A DNA stretch of 64,000 nt, taken from Chloranthus sessilifolius. Taxonomy: Eukaryota; Streptophyta; Magnoliopsida; Chloranthales; Chloranthaceae. The notes beneath the pieces were generated by a model. The model saw nothing but the letters and a program-made list of their open reading frames with translations, had not been told where the DNA came from and ran no database searches. The position numbers and the translations under genes were made by a program. Positions 1-12,575 of this stretch are shown one piece after another. Each line of letters opens with the position of its first letter. Position 1 is the stretch's first letter. The stretch covers positions 103,665,097 through 103,729,096 of the forward strand of contig CM037590.1 in the NCBI GenBank assembly GCA_021018995.1. The letters run 5' to 3'.

Positions 1-21
1 GGGAAATTTAAAAGTTTAAGC

Positions 22-296
22 TATTGATCGATCAATGAGGTAATTGATCGATCAATAAGGCATATTGATCGATCAACTGATCTGGTGATCGATCAATTTT
101 GCTCTGACAAAGTGTGAAGAAAAAGGAGGTATTGATCGATCAATGAAGGGTGTTGATCGATCAATAAAGGCTATTGATCGATCAACTACCTCTGATTGCT
201 TGTGAAGTAAATTGAGAGTATTGATCAATCAATGGGGACATTGTTCAATCAACAAGGATGATTGATCGATCAATAAGGGTGTTGATCGATCAATCA
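22..296. repeat. Array of TTGATCGATCAA palindromes
   Basis: About ten copies of ATTGATCGATCAAT or close variants, each a perfect or near-perfect palindrome, separated by 12-40 bases of unrelated sequence. It is not a simple tandem repeat: the motif is kept while the spacers differ. It lies inside the LTR, upstream of the acidic frame. Confidence 0.9.
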
Positions 297-1090
297 CCCC
301 TTTTTTTGTCCTATTTTATTTGTGGGAATTGAATGCTACTGGACACCGCGCCAGTTGACTTTCTGACATACCTGACACATAGTTTACTATATTTATGGTC
401 TACGATCAGCCCTTGACGCTTTAAAAAGCTTTGGATTTGCTTAGAAAGAGGTCTGACCTGAGGTAGGGGAAAACCAACCTAAACTATTTTTTACTATGAT
501 TTCATGATTCTTGCATACCTGCACCCTAATTTCTATTTTAACAAGCATGTTAGCATATCATAAATTCGTGTTATATCTTATTCCTATTTTCTGATTTTGG
601 ATTCTGAAACCTGCTCCTGATTTCTGCTATCTGATTTGTGAGGTCTATGTGTGTATGTGATTTGATGATTTAACCAGATGATCCCCACCGACTCGGCGGT
701 ATATCCGTGCCTGGCACACTTGTGCATCTGCTTTGTTAATCCCTCGGCACAATTGCACTCCATAGATGAGGCATTGTTGCACCCTAAAATTATTCATGTG
801 AACGACGATTGGTTGGGGTTTCCTGTCGGTAGATTCCTGATTACTCCGTGCTATATATTCACGGGAGTTTTTAAAGTTAGAAAACATATATAATTTAAGT
901 CACTGATTATATATTTGCATAACATCTGTTTCTTGTTTAAAAGCTCAGTACTTGATTTGATTTATTTTATTCACATGTTCTGATTTGATTTCCTGCTTTG
1001 AGATATCATGTCCTGCATATTTAATTCATTTTAGTTGGAATTCTTCTATTGAGCTTAGATGTAGCTCACCCTATTTCATTAACATTTTAG

Positions 1091-1203
1091 GTTCTGAGGC
1101 TAGAGTTCCAGGCACCGAGAGTGACCCTGACTACCAGCCTGATCTAGAGGCTGAGACTGAGGACGAGGAGACTGACGTCGAGGCGGACGATTTTTATCCA
1201 TAG
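1091..1203 (+). other. Short acidic reading frame in the LTR
   Basis: After a pyrimidine-rich stretch ending in CATTTTAG, an open frame runs to a TAG at 1201-1203. It is dominated by Asp and Glu (for example DLEAETEDEETDVEADDF). Matching acidic frames occur at the same relative place in three other LTRs here (3458-3561, 12440-12575, and 54481-54578 on the - strand). The AG just before the frame fits a splice acceptor. Whether it is translated is unknown. Confidence 0.5.
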
Positions 1204-1415
1204 TCTGGGTACACTAGTCTGTTACTTTTGAGATTGTGTATAAACTTTGAATTATTGTGTGCCTGGTGGCCACTTCCTGTATTTATTTATGTAGATATTT
1301 TACTTTTCTTGTATTATTATACATTCTATAGGAACCACTATCAGGAACCATTGTTTGGGTGATGGATGTCCATCACTAGTGGTTCTTCTTGGTTCCTTTT
1401 TGGGAATATATATTC

Positions 1416-1420
<5 letters not shown>

Positions 1421-1475
<55 letters not shown>
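1421..1475. repeat. (TA)n microsatellite
   Basis: About 55 bases of uninterrupted TA dinucleotide, inside the LTR and after the acidic frame. Confidence 0.97.
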
Positions 1476-1478
<3 letters not shown>

Positions 1479-2039
1479 GTTTTGTTTATTACTTCTTTCT
1501 ATTTGCAAAGCCTTATGTGATGACTTGATCTACCACTGCTGGACAGTGTCTGCTTGATTTCCGCTATACGAGCAGACACTTTGTGATTTATCCTGGGGAT
1601 CATCCAGAGTATGATGTTGATGGCAAGGATTTTCAGGCGCGGAATTCCGGGCTGTCACAGAAACCCTAAAGACTTTAGAGAAGAATTTCTATATCTACCT
1701 TTCTAAAACATTTCTTTTAGAAGATCGGTGAGATGTTGGCATTTATTCTCAAGCGGCCTTCGCCTCCTAGAATCATCATCATTGTTGGAATCTCGATCTA
1801 ATCGTGGTGATCAATCAATCTAGGTATGGAGAAATCATGCTTTCCATTGAACTTAAAATATTATTTTTTAAATAGATTTTTGTGCAAATTAGTGATTTTA
1901 TTTCATAGATAATGATGGGATGATTAAATGAATGCATGCTATGATTAATGATTTTTAATGTTAATAATGTTAGATTAAAAAGAAATTAGAATAAATTCTG
2001 CCATGTGATTTGATGTATTTTGAGGCATGCTCACAGGTT

Positions 2040-2640
2040 GGAATCAATCGATTGATTCTGAGAAGTCAATCGATTGAGTCTGAGATAAGTAAAATTGTTT
2101 GAGAATGCACGGATTGAAGTCAATCGATTGATTATGTAGAATCAATCGATTGAGTTTGTACAAGGATGCTTTAAATACCCTCTGACAGAAATCAATAGAT
2201 TGATATCGGGGAAAATCAATAGATTGAGTTTGGGGAAAATCAATAGATTGAGTTTGAAGTGGAATGCCTTAATTACCCTCTGACAGAAATCAATAGATTG
2301 ATTTTGGGAAAATCAATAGATTGAAAATCAATTTATTGATTATGTGAAATCAATCGATTGATTTAGGAAAATCAATAGATTGATTTTCGAAAAATCAATA
2401 GATTGATTATGTGAAATAAATCAATTGATTTAGGAAAATCAATAGATTGAGTTGGAAATCAATAGATTAATATTGAGAAAATCAATAGATTGAGTTGGAA
2501 AATCAATAGATTGATTCAGGAGAATCAATAGATTGATTCTAAAAAAAATTGACCTATTGAATCTAAGCAGATAAATGTTTTAAAAACTCATAGAGCGAAA
2601 TCAATCGATCGATTATGGGAATTCAATCGATCGATTCTGA
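2040..2640. repeat. Array of TCAATCGATTGA palindromes
   Basis: More than 20 copies of AATCAATCGATTGA or the variant AATCAATAGATTGA, separated by short spacers such as TTTGGGGAAA. The last copies shift to ATCGATCGATT. The core ATCGAT is shared with the other chromovirus LTR arrays here, but the flanks differ. Confidence 0.9.
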
Positions 2641-2871
2641 GCAGTCAGATTTTACATTCAGTTTGCCTCACAAAAAGGTGTGTTTAAATGTTAATGTTTA
2701 TATGTCATATTTATACTCATATGTTCTTCAATGCTACATTCCATGATTATATTATACACACTTTAATATTATATGCTTTGATTGTATTCATATGCATCCT
2801 AACGTCTTATGATGATCTACACAATACACAAACAAGACACGTAAAATACGAAATGATAAGTAAGGATTAAT

Positions 2872-3235
2872 GAAACATTAGACCCAACATCTTATACATG
2901 ATGGAGTCTAAGAAGGTATTAGACCCAACGTCTTGTGCTTGATGGAGTTTAACTAAATATGATTAAGAAGCATTAGACCCAACATCTTGTACATAATAGA
3001 GTCTAAGAAGGTATTAGACCCAACATCTTGTTTAAGATGGAGTCTAACTAAATAAGAATATGATAAGCATGATTAAACTCAACGTCTTGAGCGAGACAGA
3101 GTTTGACATGTAATAAATGATATGATTGATTAGACCCAACATCTTAAGCATGACGGAGTCTAACTAAATAAGTGATAAGTATGATTATGACCCAACGTCT
3201 TGAGCGGGACAGAGTCTAACGTGCATTAAATGATA
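2872..3235 (+). repeat. Degenerate tandem repeat around TTAGACCCAACATCTTG
   Basis: Seven copies of a unit containing TTAGACCCAACATCTTG followed by a GATGGAGTCTAA-like end, with unit lengths of about 41-65 bases. The start (TTAGAC...) and end (...GTCTAA) are inverted copies of each other, so each unit could fold. It lies between the palindrome array and the acidic frame of the same LTR. Confidence 0.85.
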
Positions 3236-3457
3236 AGAAATATGAAATTAAAAGAAATAATGCATTCATATAATATTGATATATATATTTATGTTCAGTT
3301 CATTTCAGCTTATTGAGATTATACATGCCACTTACACACATACATGAAATATATAGAACTGTTCATATAGCTATGATTGATATTTTATGTTTCAATGGAT
3401 TACATGTCTGATTCATGCAAGTGTAAACTTACACTCCTTGTTAATGTGGGTGACCAG

Positions 3458-3561
3458 ATGAGACGGGTGTCCCTAATGACAACGTATGGGTCTATGGCGA
3501 TGAGACAGCACATGGTGCTCAAGAAACTGAACTGAATGACGATGATGGCTTCATGGCCTAA
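3458..3561 (+). other. Short acidic reading frame in the second LTR
   Basis: An open frame with many acidic residues ends in ETELNDDDGFMA and a TAA at 3559-3561, about 280 bases before the LTR end. It is the counterpart of the acidic frames in the other chromovirus LTRs of the window, but shows little residue identity with them beyond acidity. Confidence 0.4.
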
Positions 3562-3856
3562 TTATTTATTTTTCGTCTAGTTATTATTATTAGTTTTAAA
3601 TAAATTAGACATTGATCAGTTAGTATTTTATCAAGACCGTTTATGCTTTAATCATGTTGGATTTGTTATTGGAATAAGAACATTATCATGAGTTTTATTT
3701 TGATTAATTAATATTTTAAAGAAATTTTATCTTCCGCTGTTTAAGGTGCTTTTATCATCTTATTATATTTTTATGGTTCACGATACGAAGGTACGGCCTA
3801 AGATTTTACAATCAAGAGGTTGTGAGATCACGGGTCGCTATAGTTAAATCCTAACA

Positions 3857-4771
3857 CTGCTGATGGTTGGATCACCCAGATAGAGAAAATCTTAAAAGTC
3901 TCTATGCCCTCTGAAAATGAAAAAGTACCTTGGGCCGTGATGCGTCTGAAAGGAGATGCACAGAGTTGGCGAACGTCAGCCAAAGGTTTGGTGAATAAGC
4001 AAAAAGAAGAGCATTACACTTAGCAGCAATTCAGAGCGGTGTTTTATAGCAAGTACTTCTCTGATGCCACGAAGACGCTAAAGAAGGGCTCATTCTTGGC
4101 TTTACAGCAAGGAACCATGTTCGTGACTGAATGCAAGGTAAAATTCGATCGACTCTCTCAATTCGCCTCCATGTTGGTAGTCGATGAAGCTGAGAAATGC
4201 TATCACTTTCAGAAGGGGCTCAATCCCATTATCAAGAGCTAAATCACGGCTATGAAGATTTCAACCTATGGAGAGCTTGTGGAACAGGCTCATATCTTGG
4301 AGCAGGAAAACAAAGAGATGCGCACTCAGCATATAGCCCGTCAGGCATCTGAGAGGGGTAAACTGATTCAAGAAGTCTCTTCATCCTTTACTCCGAGAGC
4401 ACCTCGTTCTTGACTTGTACCGGTACAGAGACAGTAGTGTTTCGCATCGTACCTACAGACTCGCCCACTTCAGAGAGCCGCTCCCGTCTCCGGTTACCAG
4501 AGATTTGCATCGTTAGGTTATACCTAACCAGGGGTGTCTACAACTCAACCTGTTCAGAGAGATGTTATAGCTACGACATATCTCAGAAATGCCTCAGCTC
4601 GTCAATATCAGAAGACCGCAGCCCCTGCTAACACCCAACGGCGCCCCTATGTTCCATATGAACCTTGCACCAAATGTGATAAGAGGCACAAGCCGGGTGA
4701 ATGTTTACTTTACTTGAGTGTGTGTTTTCGATGCACGAAGCTGGGACACTTTAATCGAGATTGTCCAGAGT
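3857..4771 (+). pseudogene. Chromovirus gag remnant with zinc knuckles
   Basis: Recognisable capsid sequence includes KYFSDATK near 4050, LQQGTMFV near 4105 and DEAEKCYHFQKGLN near 4190, the usual Ty3/gypsy gag pattern in plants. Two cysteine-histidine clusters follow at about 4661-4771, the second being a normal CCHC knuckle (CFRCTKLGHFNRDC) of the kind that binds RNA in the particle. It lies directly after the LTR-like sequence. Broken and fossil. Confidence 0.8.
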
Positions 4772-5022
4772 GACACCCTGCCACTGACATTCCTCTGAGA
4801 GGTTTGTAGCAGCAGTCACAATAGCCTCGAGCGCAAGGCTGAGTATTTGCCATGTCTCATCAAGATGCCTTGGATGAGTGTCTATTGCATATAGACTTGT
4901 TTTGGGCGTGATTTTATTTTGGTTTCTTAAGGAATGTTATGGCGTGTGTATAACTTAGACCGTGTGTGAACCCTTGTGTAATTCAGGAACTATGAAAGTT
5001 TCTGACATACCGATTCATCTGA

Positions 5023-7974
5023 TTGTCATTCTTGGGTTTTGATCAACTCTGGATCTACTCCTTGATTACACCAAGTTTCATTTCTAAAATCGGAGCTAAG
5101 CCCGTTCCACTAGACAATATGATTATGATTTTTATGCCATCAGGAGACGTGACAGTGGCATCTAAAGTTTATAAAGCTATGATCTTAGTAATTGGAACAC
5201 ATGATTTACCTGCAGATTTTGGGCTACTCAGATTCCAAGACTTTGACATAATCCTCGGCATGGATTGATTGGCAACTTATCACGCCTCAGTTGATTGATT
5301 TTCTAAAGTAGTCGTCTTCCGACTGATTGGGAGTCCTTCGTTCAAATTTTATGGTATTAAAAGGGGAGGAGCAGCCCTACTTACTACACTCGCGGTGATC
5401 GTGATGAGAAAGCATACCCCTCAGTTATTCCTATCGTCAAAAAGTTTGTCGATGTCTTTCAAGAAGAATTACCTGGACTTCCTCTTAACCGAGATATAGA
5501 GTTCAACATTGATCTCGCGCCTGGTACCCTACCGATTGTGAAAGTTTCGTACCGAATGGCACCAACAGAACTAAAGGAATTAGATATTCAGTTGCGAGAG
5601 TTGTCTGATAAGGAATTTATCCGTTGTAGCGAGTCGCCATGGAGTGCACCGTTCTTATTCGTAAAGAAGAAAGATGGCTCAATGAGACTCTGTATTGATT
5701 ATCGGTAGCTGAATAATGTCATTGTAAAAAATTGATACCCTCTTCCTCATATCGATGATCTATTCGATCAATTATAGGGTGCGACTTACTTTTCGAAATT
5801 AGATCTCAGGTTGGGATATCAACAATTGAAAGTCAGAGCAGAAGATATTTTGAAGACTACTTTTGGGACAATACATGGGCACTACGAGTTCCGTGTTATG
5901 CCTGTTAGACTCATAAATATGCCTGCCCTATTTATGGACTAAATGAACCGTCTATTCAGAGAATTTCTCAACAAGTTCGTCGTTGTATTCATAGACGATG
6001 CTCTTATTTATTCTCATATGAAAGAAGCTCATTAGGATCACCTTTATATTATCCTACAGACTCTTTGTGAGCACAGATTGTACACGAAATTTAGTAAGTG
6101 TGAATTTTGGCTTGAGAATGTAGCTTTCTTGGGACATGTGATTTCCGCCACAGGGATTTCTGTGGATTCATCAAAGATTGAAGTTGTTGCGAATTGGCAA
6201 GCACTAAAGAATGTCATTGAAGTAAGAAGTTTTCTCAGCTTAGCTGGATATTATCGTAACTTCGTGAAAGGATTATCTCATTTAGCATTCCCACTTATTA
6301 CGCTAACCTGTAAGATCAACAAATTCGAGTGGACCGATCAGTATGGGCAGAATTTTAATTTTTTTAAGCAGAAGCTCACGACAACTCCCATACTCACTTT
6401 ACCTTCTAGACTTTGTGATTATGAAGTTTACACGGATGTCTCGCACCAGGGACTTGGATGTTTGTTGGAGCAACATAAGAAAGTCATTGCCTATGGCTCG
6501 AGATAGTTGAAAACGCATGAGAAGAATTACCCGATTCATGATCTTGAGTTGGCAGCAGTCTTTTTTTTTGCACCCAAGATTTGGCGCCACTATCTATATG
6601 GTGAGTCTTTCAAGATTTATACGGATCACAAGAGCTTCAAATATTTATTCTCTCAAAAGGTCCTGAACTTGAGGAAGAGACGATAGATGGAGTATATGAA
6701 GGACTATGATTGTTCCATTAATTACCATTCAGGTAAGGCAAACGTAGTTGCTAACGCTCTAAGTAAAAAATTCTCAGGACTACTAGCAAGTTTGAAAGCT
6801 TGGAAGTCGCTAGATGAGATTGCCCGGTTGGATGTGAGACTTGACAGAATTGGAGAAAGAGCATACCTAGCTAGAATGATGGTCAAACCTACCTTTGTTG
6901 ATCGTATTAGAATCGAGTAACCCCTAGATCCTGAAGTTTCAAAAATTATCGGATAGTTAGCCGAAGGGCCCTAAACTGGAATTTTTTGTGTATTGGCGGG
7001 ACCCTCCTATTTAGAAAAAGAATGTATGCTCCCAATGTTGCAACCTTGTAGAACGAGATTCTCAAGGAAGTACATAAATCTGGGTATTCGATGCACCCAG
7101 GTAGCACGATGATGTACCAGAATATTCAAAGTTATTATTGGTGGTCGAACATGAAGAGAAAGATTACCGAATATATTTCGAGATGTCTGGTTTTCCAGCA
7201 GGTGAAGTTGAACCTTAGAAGAAATTTGGTCTTTTTCAGCCTTTACCGATTCCTGAGTGAAAGTGGGAAAACATCTCTATGGATTTCATAGTTGGACTCT
7301 CGATAACGTCAAGGAAGCATAACGACATTTGAGTTATCATAGATAGATTGACTAAGTCGGCACATTTTCTACCTTTTAAGAATACTAATAGTTGCGATAA
7401 ACTTGTTGAAACATATCTGAAGGAAATAGTCAAACTCCATGGGGTTTTTGTGAGCATTGTGCCAGACAAAGATACGAAGTTCACCTCTGATCATTGGAAG
7501 AAATTTTAGGAAGTAATGGGTACGAGACTAAATTTTAGTACAACCTTCCATCCAGAAACTGACAAGTAAACTGAAAGAGTTATTCATATCATAGAAGATA
7601 TGCTTTAAACCTGCATGTTAGATTTCTGAGGTAATTATGCTGACCAACTTCCTTTAATCAAGTTTTCATATAATAACAGCTATCAAGTTAGCATCCAGAT
7701 GCTTGGGCTGAAACTCGTACAAACCACGACCGAGAAGGTTAGAGTTATCCGACAGAAGTTGAAAGTACCTCAGTACCGTCAAAAAGTCTATGCCAACAGT
7801 AGAAGATGCTTGATAGAATTTGAGATTGAAGATTTGGTTTGCATCCATGTGTCACCGACTAATGGAATCATGCATTTTGGAATGTGGAGAAAACTAAGTT
7901 CGAAATACGTGGGACCCTTCGTTATCACAGATCACATCGGCGAGGTGGCTTACCAAATTTCAATTCTGACATAG
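5023..7974 (+). pseudogene. Chromovirus pol remnant (PR-RT-RH-IN)
   Basis: Protease-like sequence (about 5023-5268, ending FQDFDIILGMD) is followed by reverse transcriptase (about 5440-6060, with [16 protein letters not shown]-type sequence near 5660), the RT/RNase H junction (6078-6506, FLGHVIS and [15 protein letters not shown]), RNase H, an integrase zinc-binding part (about 7080-7210, HPGSTMMYQN and YWWSNMKR), and the integrase core and C-terminal part to about 7974 (KLSSKYVGPFVI). Domain order and motifs are standard for plant Ty3/gypsy elements. Many breaks; non-functional. Confidence 0.85.
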
Positions 7975-8230
7975 TTCATCGGTATTTTCATGTGTTTATG
8001 TTACTGAAACACTTGTAGGATCCATCTCACATCCTTGATATCGAGCCAACTGGAGTTAGGTATGATCTGACTATTATAGAGAGGCTAGTACGCATTGTAG
8101 ACCGAAAGGAGAGACTCGTCAAGGGTAAATCCATAAGCTTCGTCAGGGTTCAGTGACAGCACCATTCACCGAAGGAAGCCACTTTGAAACGTGAAGCAGA
8201 GACTGGAGAAATGCCCAGAGCTCATCACCG
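7975..8230 (+). pseudogene. Chromodomain remnant of the chromovirus integrase
   Basis: After the integrase C-terminus the sequence matches the tail of plant chromovirus integrases: a VHRYFHVF-like start, then DRKERLVKGKSI, then EATLKREAE, the counterpart of the usual EATWEREDE. In active relatives this domain helps steer integration to heterochromatin. It is the main reason for calling the element a chromovirus. Fossil. Confidence 0.6.
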
Positions 8231-8262
8231 CAGGTACGTAATTTTTTAGGACGAAAATATTA

Positions 8263-8275
8263 TAAGGGGGGAGAA
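8263..8275 (+). promoter_or_regulatory. Polypurine tract of the chromovirus
   Basis: AAGGGGGGAGAA lies directly before the LTR start TGTAACGACCC, the usual place of the plus-strand primer. Confidence 0.85.
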
Positions 8276-8924
8276 TGTAACGACCCGAATTCTCTTAAAT
8301 CTATTTATTGGTGTTAGATGTGTTTTGTACTATGCAAGGTGTTAGCGCTCCACACCAGAACCTACCCTATTTTAGAAAATACTATTTCAGTTACGTAACC
8401 CTATTCTCTTTTCTTATTCTAATCTTCTTAAGAAATCCTAGCCAACCCTTATTCTTTTCTTTTTTTCTTCTTAAGAAATCTTAGTCGTCACAACTTTTCT
8501 TCTTCAACTCATCTCTTCTCAAACTCCCTAATCTCTTCCCTAAAATCTTTTGTGTGTTCTTCCATAAGAACCATCGTGATTTATTTTACGATCAAGATCG
8601 AGGAGGAAGAAGGAGAAATCTGGGACTGGCTATCCTGTGGAACATTAATCTTTTCACCCTATTCGTCGTTGATCTGCCGTTCATGCTTTAAAAGATGGTA
8701 CTCGTCAATCCATCTTGTTCTTCTTAGATTTCGTCGCGTAGGATGCGTTTGATCGCATATCGACGGACAAAATAAAATAAACCTTATTTTATACTCTTTA
8801 TAATATTATTTTAAAATGAGTAAAGTGGCTAGCCCTAGATGAGATTGCATATAATCTAATCTTATTTATATTTTTTCTAATTTTCAAATCCTATTTTCGA
8901 AACCCCAGAAACTGTGGAATTTTT

Positions 8925-9357
8925 AAAAATCGATCGATCAATTTTCTATGTTCAATCGATCGATTCCAGGCAGAGCAAAAAGGGTATATTTCTTCACTCA
9001 GTCGATTGGTTGACTTTCTTTTTTCGATTGATCGATTCTGGACCAAGTTGACTTTACATTTTCTTTTTGCCTGACCAATCAATCAATTCCAAGTGGTGAT
9101 CAACCAATCATACATCAAGACCATGTCATTCTTACATATATATATTTACTCCTTTATTTTCGATCAATCGAGCGTAACTCTCGATTGACCGATTCCGTAT
9201 GGAGACCATTGTATATATATATATATATATTTGCTTTCATTTTCGATCGATCGATGGCTAGACTGATCTATAGATTCTGAACCATGCCGATAGTCCTCTT
9301 TGCTTTATGCTCGATCGATCTATTCTTATACCTGATCGATCGAATATGGACAGAACC

Positions 9358-9392
<35 letters not shown>

Positions 9393-9515
9393 CGATCAAT
9401 CGATCCCAATTTCTGATCTATCGATTCTGACCCGAATTGAGTGGCATATATATTTTAATTCAATTCGACTGATTCCAAAACTGATCGATCGATTCTCGTC
9501 CAAATTGACATCAAT
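8925..9515. repeat. Array of TCGATCGATT-type motifs
   Basis: A dozen or more copies of ATCGATCGAT and variants (TCGATTGATCGATT, CGATCAATCGA), spaced by unrelated sequence and mixed with short TA runs (about 9210-9231 and 9359-9388). It sits about 650 bases into the LTR. The array in the - strand LTR at 54094-56593 sits at a similar depth. Confidence 0.88.
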
Positions 9516-9539
9516 CTTTACCTTATAAATTTACTTTAT

Positions 9540-10685
9540 TCACGACCAAAACTTTAATGCATCCTTCGATCAATGGTCTTGATTTACTTAACCTTTAAAT
9601 GACAATATTTTCTATTTATACATTCTAATTATAGTAATCTATATATACCAATTTTATCGCTTCAACCCGACCTTTTCGATAACACGAAGACTAAAGAATT
9701 CGATACCCTCATAAAAATCGAACTCTGACCTTCACGTTCTTGAAATCATACTAATAACTACCATATTTTATATTTGTATTGAGGTGATATGTAAATAAAT
9801 ATATGTATAAACGTAGGAAAATTTGGATATAAATCTTTATTAAAAGTATTATAGTTCTACACTTTCATCTTGATCATGATATATGAGTTATGGACATGTT
9901 TAGGTCATATGTACGGGAGTGTGTAAGATTATGCCTACGCTTGAACATAGTGATTCGCTGAGATGGTATCGAAGCGAGAAATATATCGTATTCATATGTC
10001 TTATAACTCATGATCGTATGGGACAATATGACGAGTAGGGTGAGTACGAATTCGGTGAAGCCTCGTATACGGTGGCATATGCGGTGACTCTATGACTCAG
10101 AGTTTTAATATAATAGGATAAGATATGAGATTCAACTCTTAAGCCTTAGTTGTGGCAATATCTCTTTACGATCACATGAAGCTCAAAATGTAGGTGTCCA
10201 TGAACGGATATAACCCCTCTATAACAGTATGGAACCTCTATGGTAGTAAGGTGTCTTCACTATCACACGAAGTACATCCAGATTAGTACGAAACATTTTC
10301 CTTGGAAAGCATGATTCATTAAAGTTATCGCACTATAGCTCGTCCTATATGTAAGTTGTAAAAGTATGTTATAATATGAATATATAAGATAAGATAAATT
10401 ATGAGTATGATAATAAAACACCGTTGTATAGGCCAGTATAAGATTAAAATTTTAGTCTATACATGTCGTTCCTTGTGTAGCCACCATAAGGGCAATAACG
10501 TCTTACAACAGAAACGAGTCTCTGGGAGATTGTATGAGTTTGTTATGAGTTACGTTTGGTCATATCTCTTTATTAAGCTAGATGGGGTGTATGAGTATGT
10601 TATGGAGGTGATCAGTCACATAATTTATCATTTTATCACCCTTAACTCAGTGTTGCTAGTACTTAGTTTGCTACTAACAACTTAC
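9540..10685. other. Anonymous LTR interior
   Basis: No protein similarity or clear repeat was found in this stretch. The 95-codon open frame near 10401-10688 has no recognisable motif and is taken as chance. Confidence 0.4.
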
Positions 10686-12075
10686 TGATGTGCAAATAGT
10701 AAAGATAAACAGTAAAAGAGAGCCTAAATATTAATATTCATCAAAATAAACTCAAAAAATTATAAGAAAGATGATTAAGTGTTAAAGACAATTCGTCAAC
10801 AGCTGAAGGCTGAGAAATCGTAATTCTTCAAAAAAACGATTCTTCAGAAGCGACATAAAAGAAAAAGCGATTATTTGAATAGAAAATCGTCTAGTATGAA
10901 AGCCATGAGAAGATAGAAAATCATGATTTACGATTTTCCAAAAGAGGCTATAAAGAAATGAGAAATCGTGATTTACGATTTCCCAGAATATAAGGCTTTC
11001 TTATTGCAGATATTGCTACTGCTGATCACTTGAGAACTATCACCGCCATAAACAGAATTAAAAAATCTCTTACATTAGAAGTTCAGCTGATCACGGATCT
11101 AATAAGATTGATGAAGATTGATGCTGAAGAACTCTACGATTGTTATCAAGGAAAGAAATCAGGAGCGCATCAACCGTGGAAAGCAAGGAAGAATAAAATT
11201 AAGAATTAAAGTTATACTAGGATACTTTTATTTTTAGTAATTTCTTTTGATAGAATTAGAACTTGTAAACCGACTCCTTATGATCTATAAATAAGAGGGC
11301 TCAGTATAGGAATAATCATCGAAGAATTTCAGCATCAATTGACGCCTAAGGTTGAATTTTCTTTCGATCAGTAGTGTATATTAGTTAAAATAGATTAGAT
11401 ATCAGAGGTTCCACAAGAGCAATTGACGACTGCAATTGAGTGCTGAAGATTATAGTAGATATCTGTAATTTCTCAAGAGCAATTGACGACTGCGGCTGAG
11501 GGGTGAAGGATATATTTTACTTTATTTTCTAGATTAGGTTTTATTTTCTTTTATTTATTGTTTTGTAAACATCTCCAAGTTTTAATTTGAATTGACTACT
11601 CAGGTTAGAATTTGCAGATTAGTTTAACGATTTTTACTTTTCTATCATCAGTTTTCTAAGGTTTGATTGACGCCCAGATTTTAGAAGTTGTTGATTAGAT
11701 TAAATCTATATTGATAAGATCTTAGACTTGATTAACGACCAATGCTAGAAAACTAGAAATATGGTATAATGATACTGTTTAAATTCATAAATATCCGATA
11801 GCTACAGATTGGGATTGACGACCTCAATCGGAAGAAGGATTAGGATTTATTTTTTTGTACTTTAGTTTAATAAAATTCTTTTATTCATATTTCTCAAGTA
11901 GATTAGATCTTAATAATAAATAATAGTTTTTAAAATAAGGATTTAAATAGAAGATAGAAATAGGAGATAAACAGATAACAAAGTTCCTCATGGGAACGAT
12001 CTTATGCTAGTACTATAATTTTCATTGTGCGCTTGCAATATGTTAAGACTTGAATTTAATATATACACATAAAAA
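10686..12075 (+). mobile_element. Probable LTR-type insertion inside the chromovirus LTR
   Basis: This block differs from the surrounding LTR. It has its own hairpin array (10800-10985), six ATTGACGAC-like repeats (between 11337 and 11820), and near its end CTCATGGGAACGATCTTATG followed by TTTCATTGTGCGCTTGC. That resembles the leader junction of Tat/Athila-type LTRs, where a sentence like CCTGTGGATCGACC precedes a TGCGC-rich end. I could not fix its borders or find a target duplication, so this is inference. Confidence 0.35.
10800..10985. repeat. Hairpin motifs with arms GAAATCGT / ACGATTTC
   Basis: Two close copies (about 10917-10940 and 10963-10983) have 8-9 base arms AAATCGT and ACGATTT around GATTT. 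Further half copies (ATCGTAATTC, AACGATTCTTC, AAAATCGTC) lie between 10810 and 10900. It is a third motif type, distinct from the ATCGAT arrays. Confidence 0.7.
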
Positions 12076-12439
12076 GTAATGATCAGGAGGGCGTTATATT
12101 TTAGTGGTAAGCTACTTTGGTGACCCTCACAACGACTTTGGTACATGTCATATAGGATTTGTGAGTATGTTTGGTACGCCCATACGATTTAGAGACGCAT
12201 GCGCGAGAATAATAAGACATGTTTTGTTATGAGATATGGTGATGTACGTTAAGATATGAGTGTATCACTTTATCTTTCTGATTTTATTGATATATCATTA
12301 TTATACCTCACGTGATACACCCACAATACACCTGAGTAGAATACGGTGGATTGGTAGTGGATCTACTGAGTTTGCGTGACTAAGTAAACTCATCCCACGA
12401 AAAATTATCACCTGCAGGTGATTATAATGGCAGAGTTGG

Positions 12440-12575
12440 TGCGGGCTATTCTGATCATTTTGATGTTAATTTCGTTGACCCTGTAGACACTAAGTACTAA
12501 GAGCCTTTAGAGGGTGACGCCGCTGGTTATTCGGAAGACCATGATCCAGACTACGATCCTAATGCCGACTATTGA
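12440..12575 (+). other. Acidic frame near the 3' end of the chromovirus LTR
   Basis: An acidic stretch including HDPDYDPNADY ends at a TGA at 12573-12575, about 310 bases before the LTR end. It follows ACCTGCAG and GGCAG, either of which could be an acceptor. Counterpart of the frames at 1091, 3458 and 54481(-). Confidence 0.4.

Larger units (their letters stand above)
1..1659 (+). mobile_element. 3' part of a chromovirus-type (Tekay/Del-like) LTR
   Basis: This is the downstream part of a long LTR whose start lies before the window. It ends in CCGGGCTGTCACA, a typical end for plant Tekay/Del LTRs. In order it holds a palindrome array (22-296), a stretch without clear features, a short acidic reading frame (1091-1203) and a TA microsatellite. 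The same order is seen in the - strand LTR at 54094-56593, and both contain CTATTGAGCTTAGA just before the acidic frame, so the two are related. Family assignment rests on these shared parts and on the LTR terminus; no gag or pol of this copy is in the window. Confidence 0.6.
1661..3841 (+). mobile_element. Second chromovirus-type LTR fragment
   Basis: Sequence with the plan of a Tekay/Del LTR: a leader-like stretch ending in a donor-like site (TCTAG/GTATGG near 1823), a palindrome array (2040-2640), tandem repeats (2872-3235), an acidic frame (3458-3561), and an end near 3841 reading CACGGGTCGCTATA, close to the GGGTCGTGACA end of the LTR at 12888. It is not clearly similar to the LTR at 8276-12888, so it is probably not the partner LTR of the gag-pol that follows. 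A fossil with worn borders. Confidence 0.45.
3842..8275 (+). mobile_element. Internal region of a degenerate Tekay/Del chromovirus
   Basis: A Ty3/gypsy internal region in the order gag, protease, reverse transcriptase, RNase H, integrase, chromodomain, ending in a polypurine tract before the LTR at 8276. The C-terminal chromodomain-like stretch and the LTR ends (TGTAACGACCC...GGGTCGTGACA) place it with the chromoviruses, most likely Tekay/Del. It is clearly broken, with well over a dozen interruptions, and looks old. It cannot be active. Confidence 0.85.

Noticed and set aside
22-2640. Spaced short repeats resembling a CRISPR array
   Set aside because: Motifs are 12-14 base palindromes with irregular spacers, no cas genes, and the context is a plant LTR.
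3842-8275. Treating the LTR before this gag-pol as its own 5' LTR
   Set aside because: The sequence at 1661-3841 does not resemble the 3' LTR at 8276-12888 apart from the last bases and general plan.
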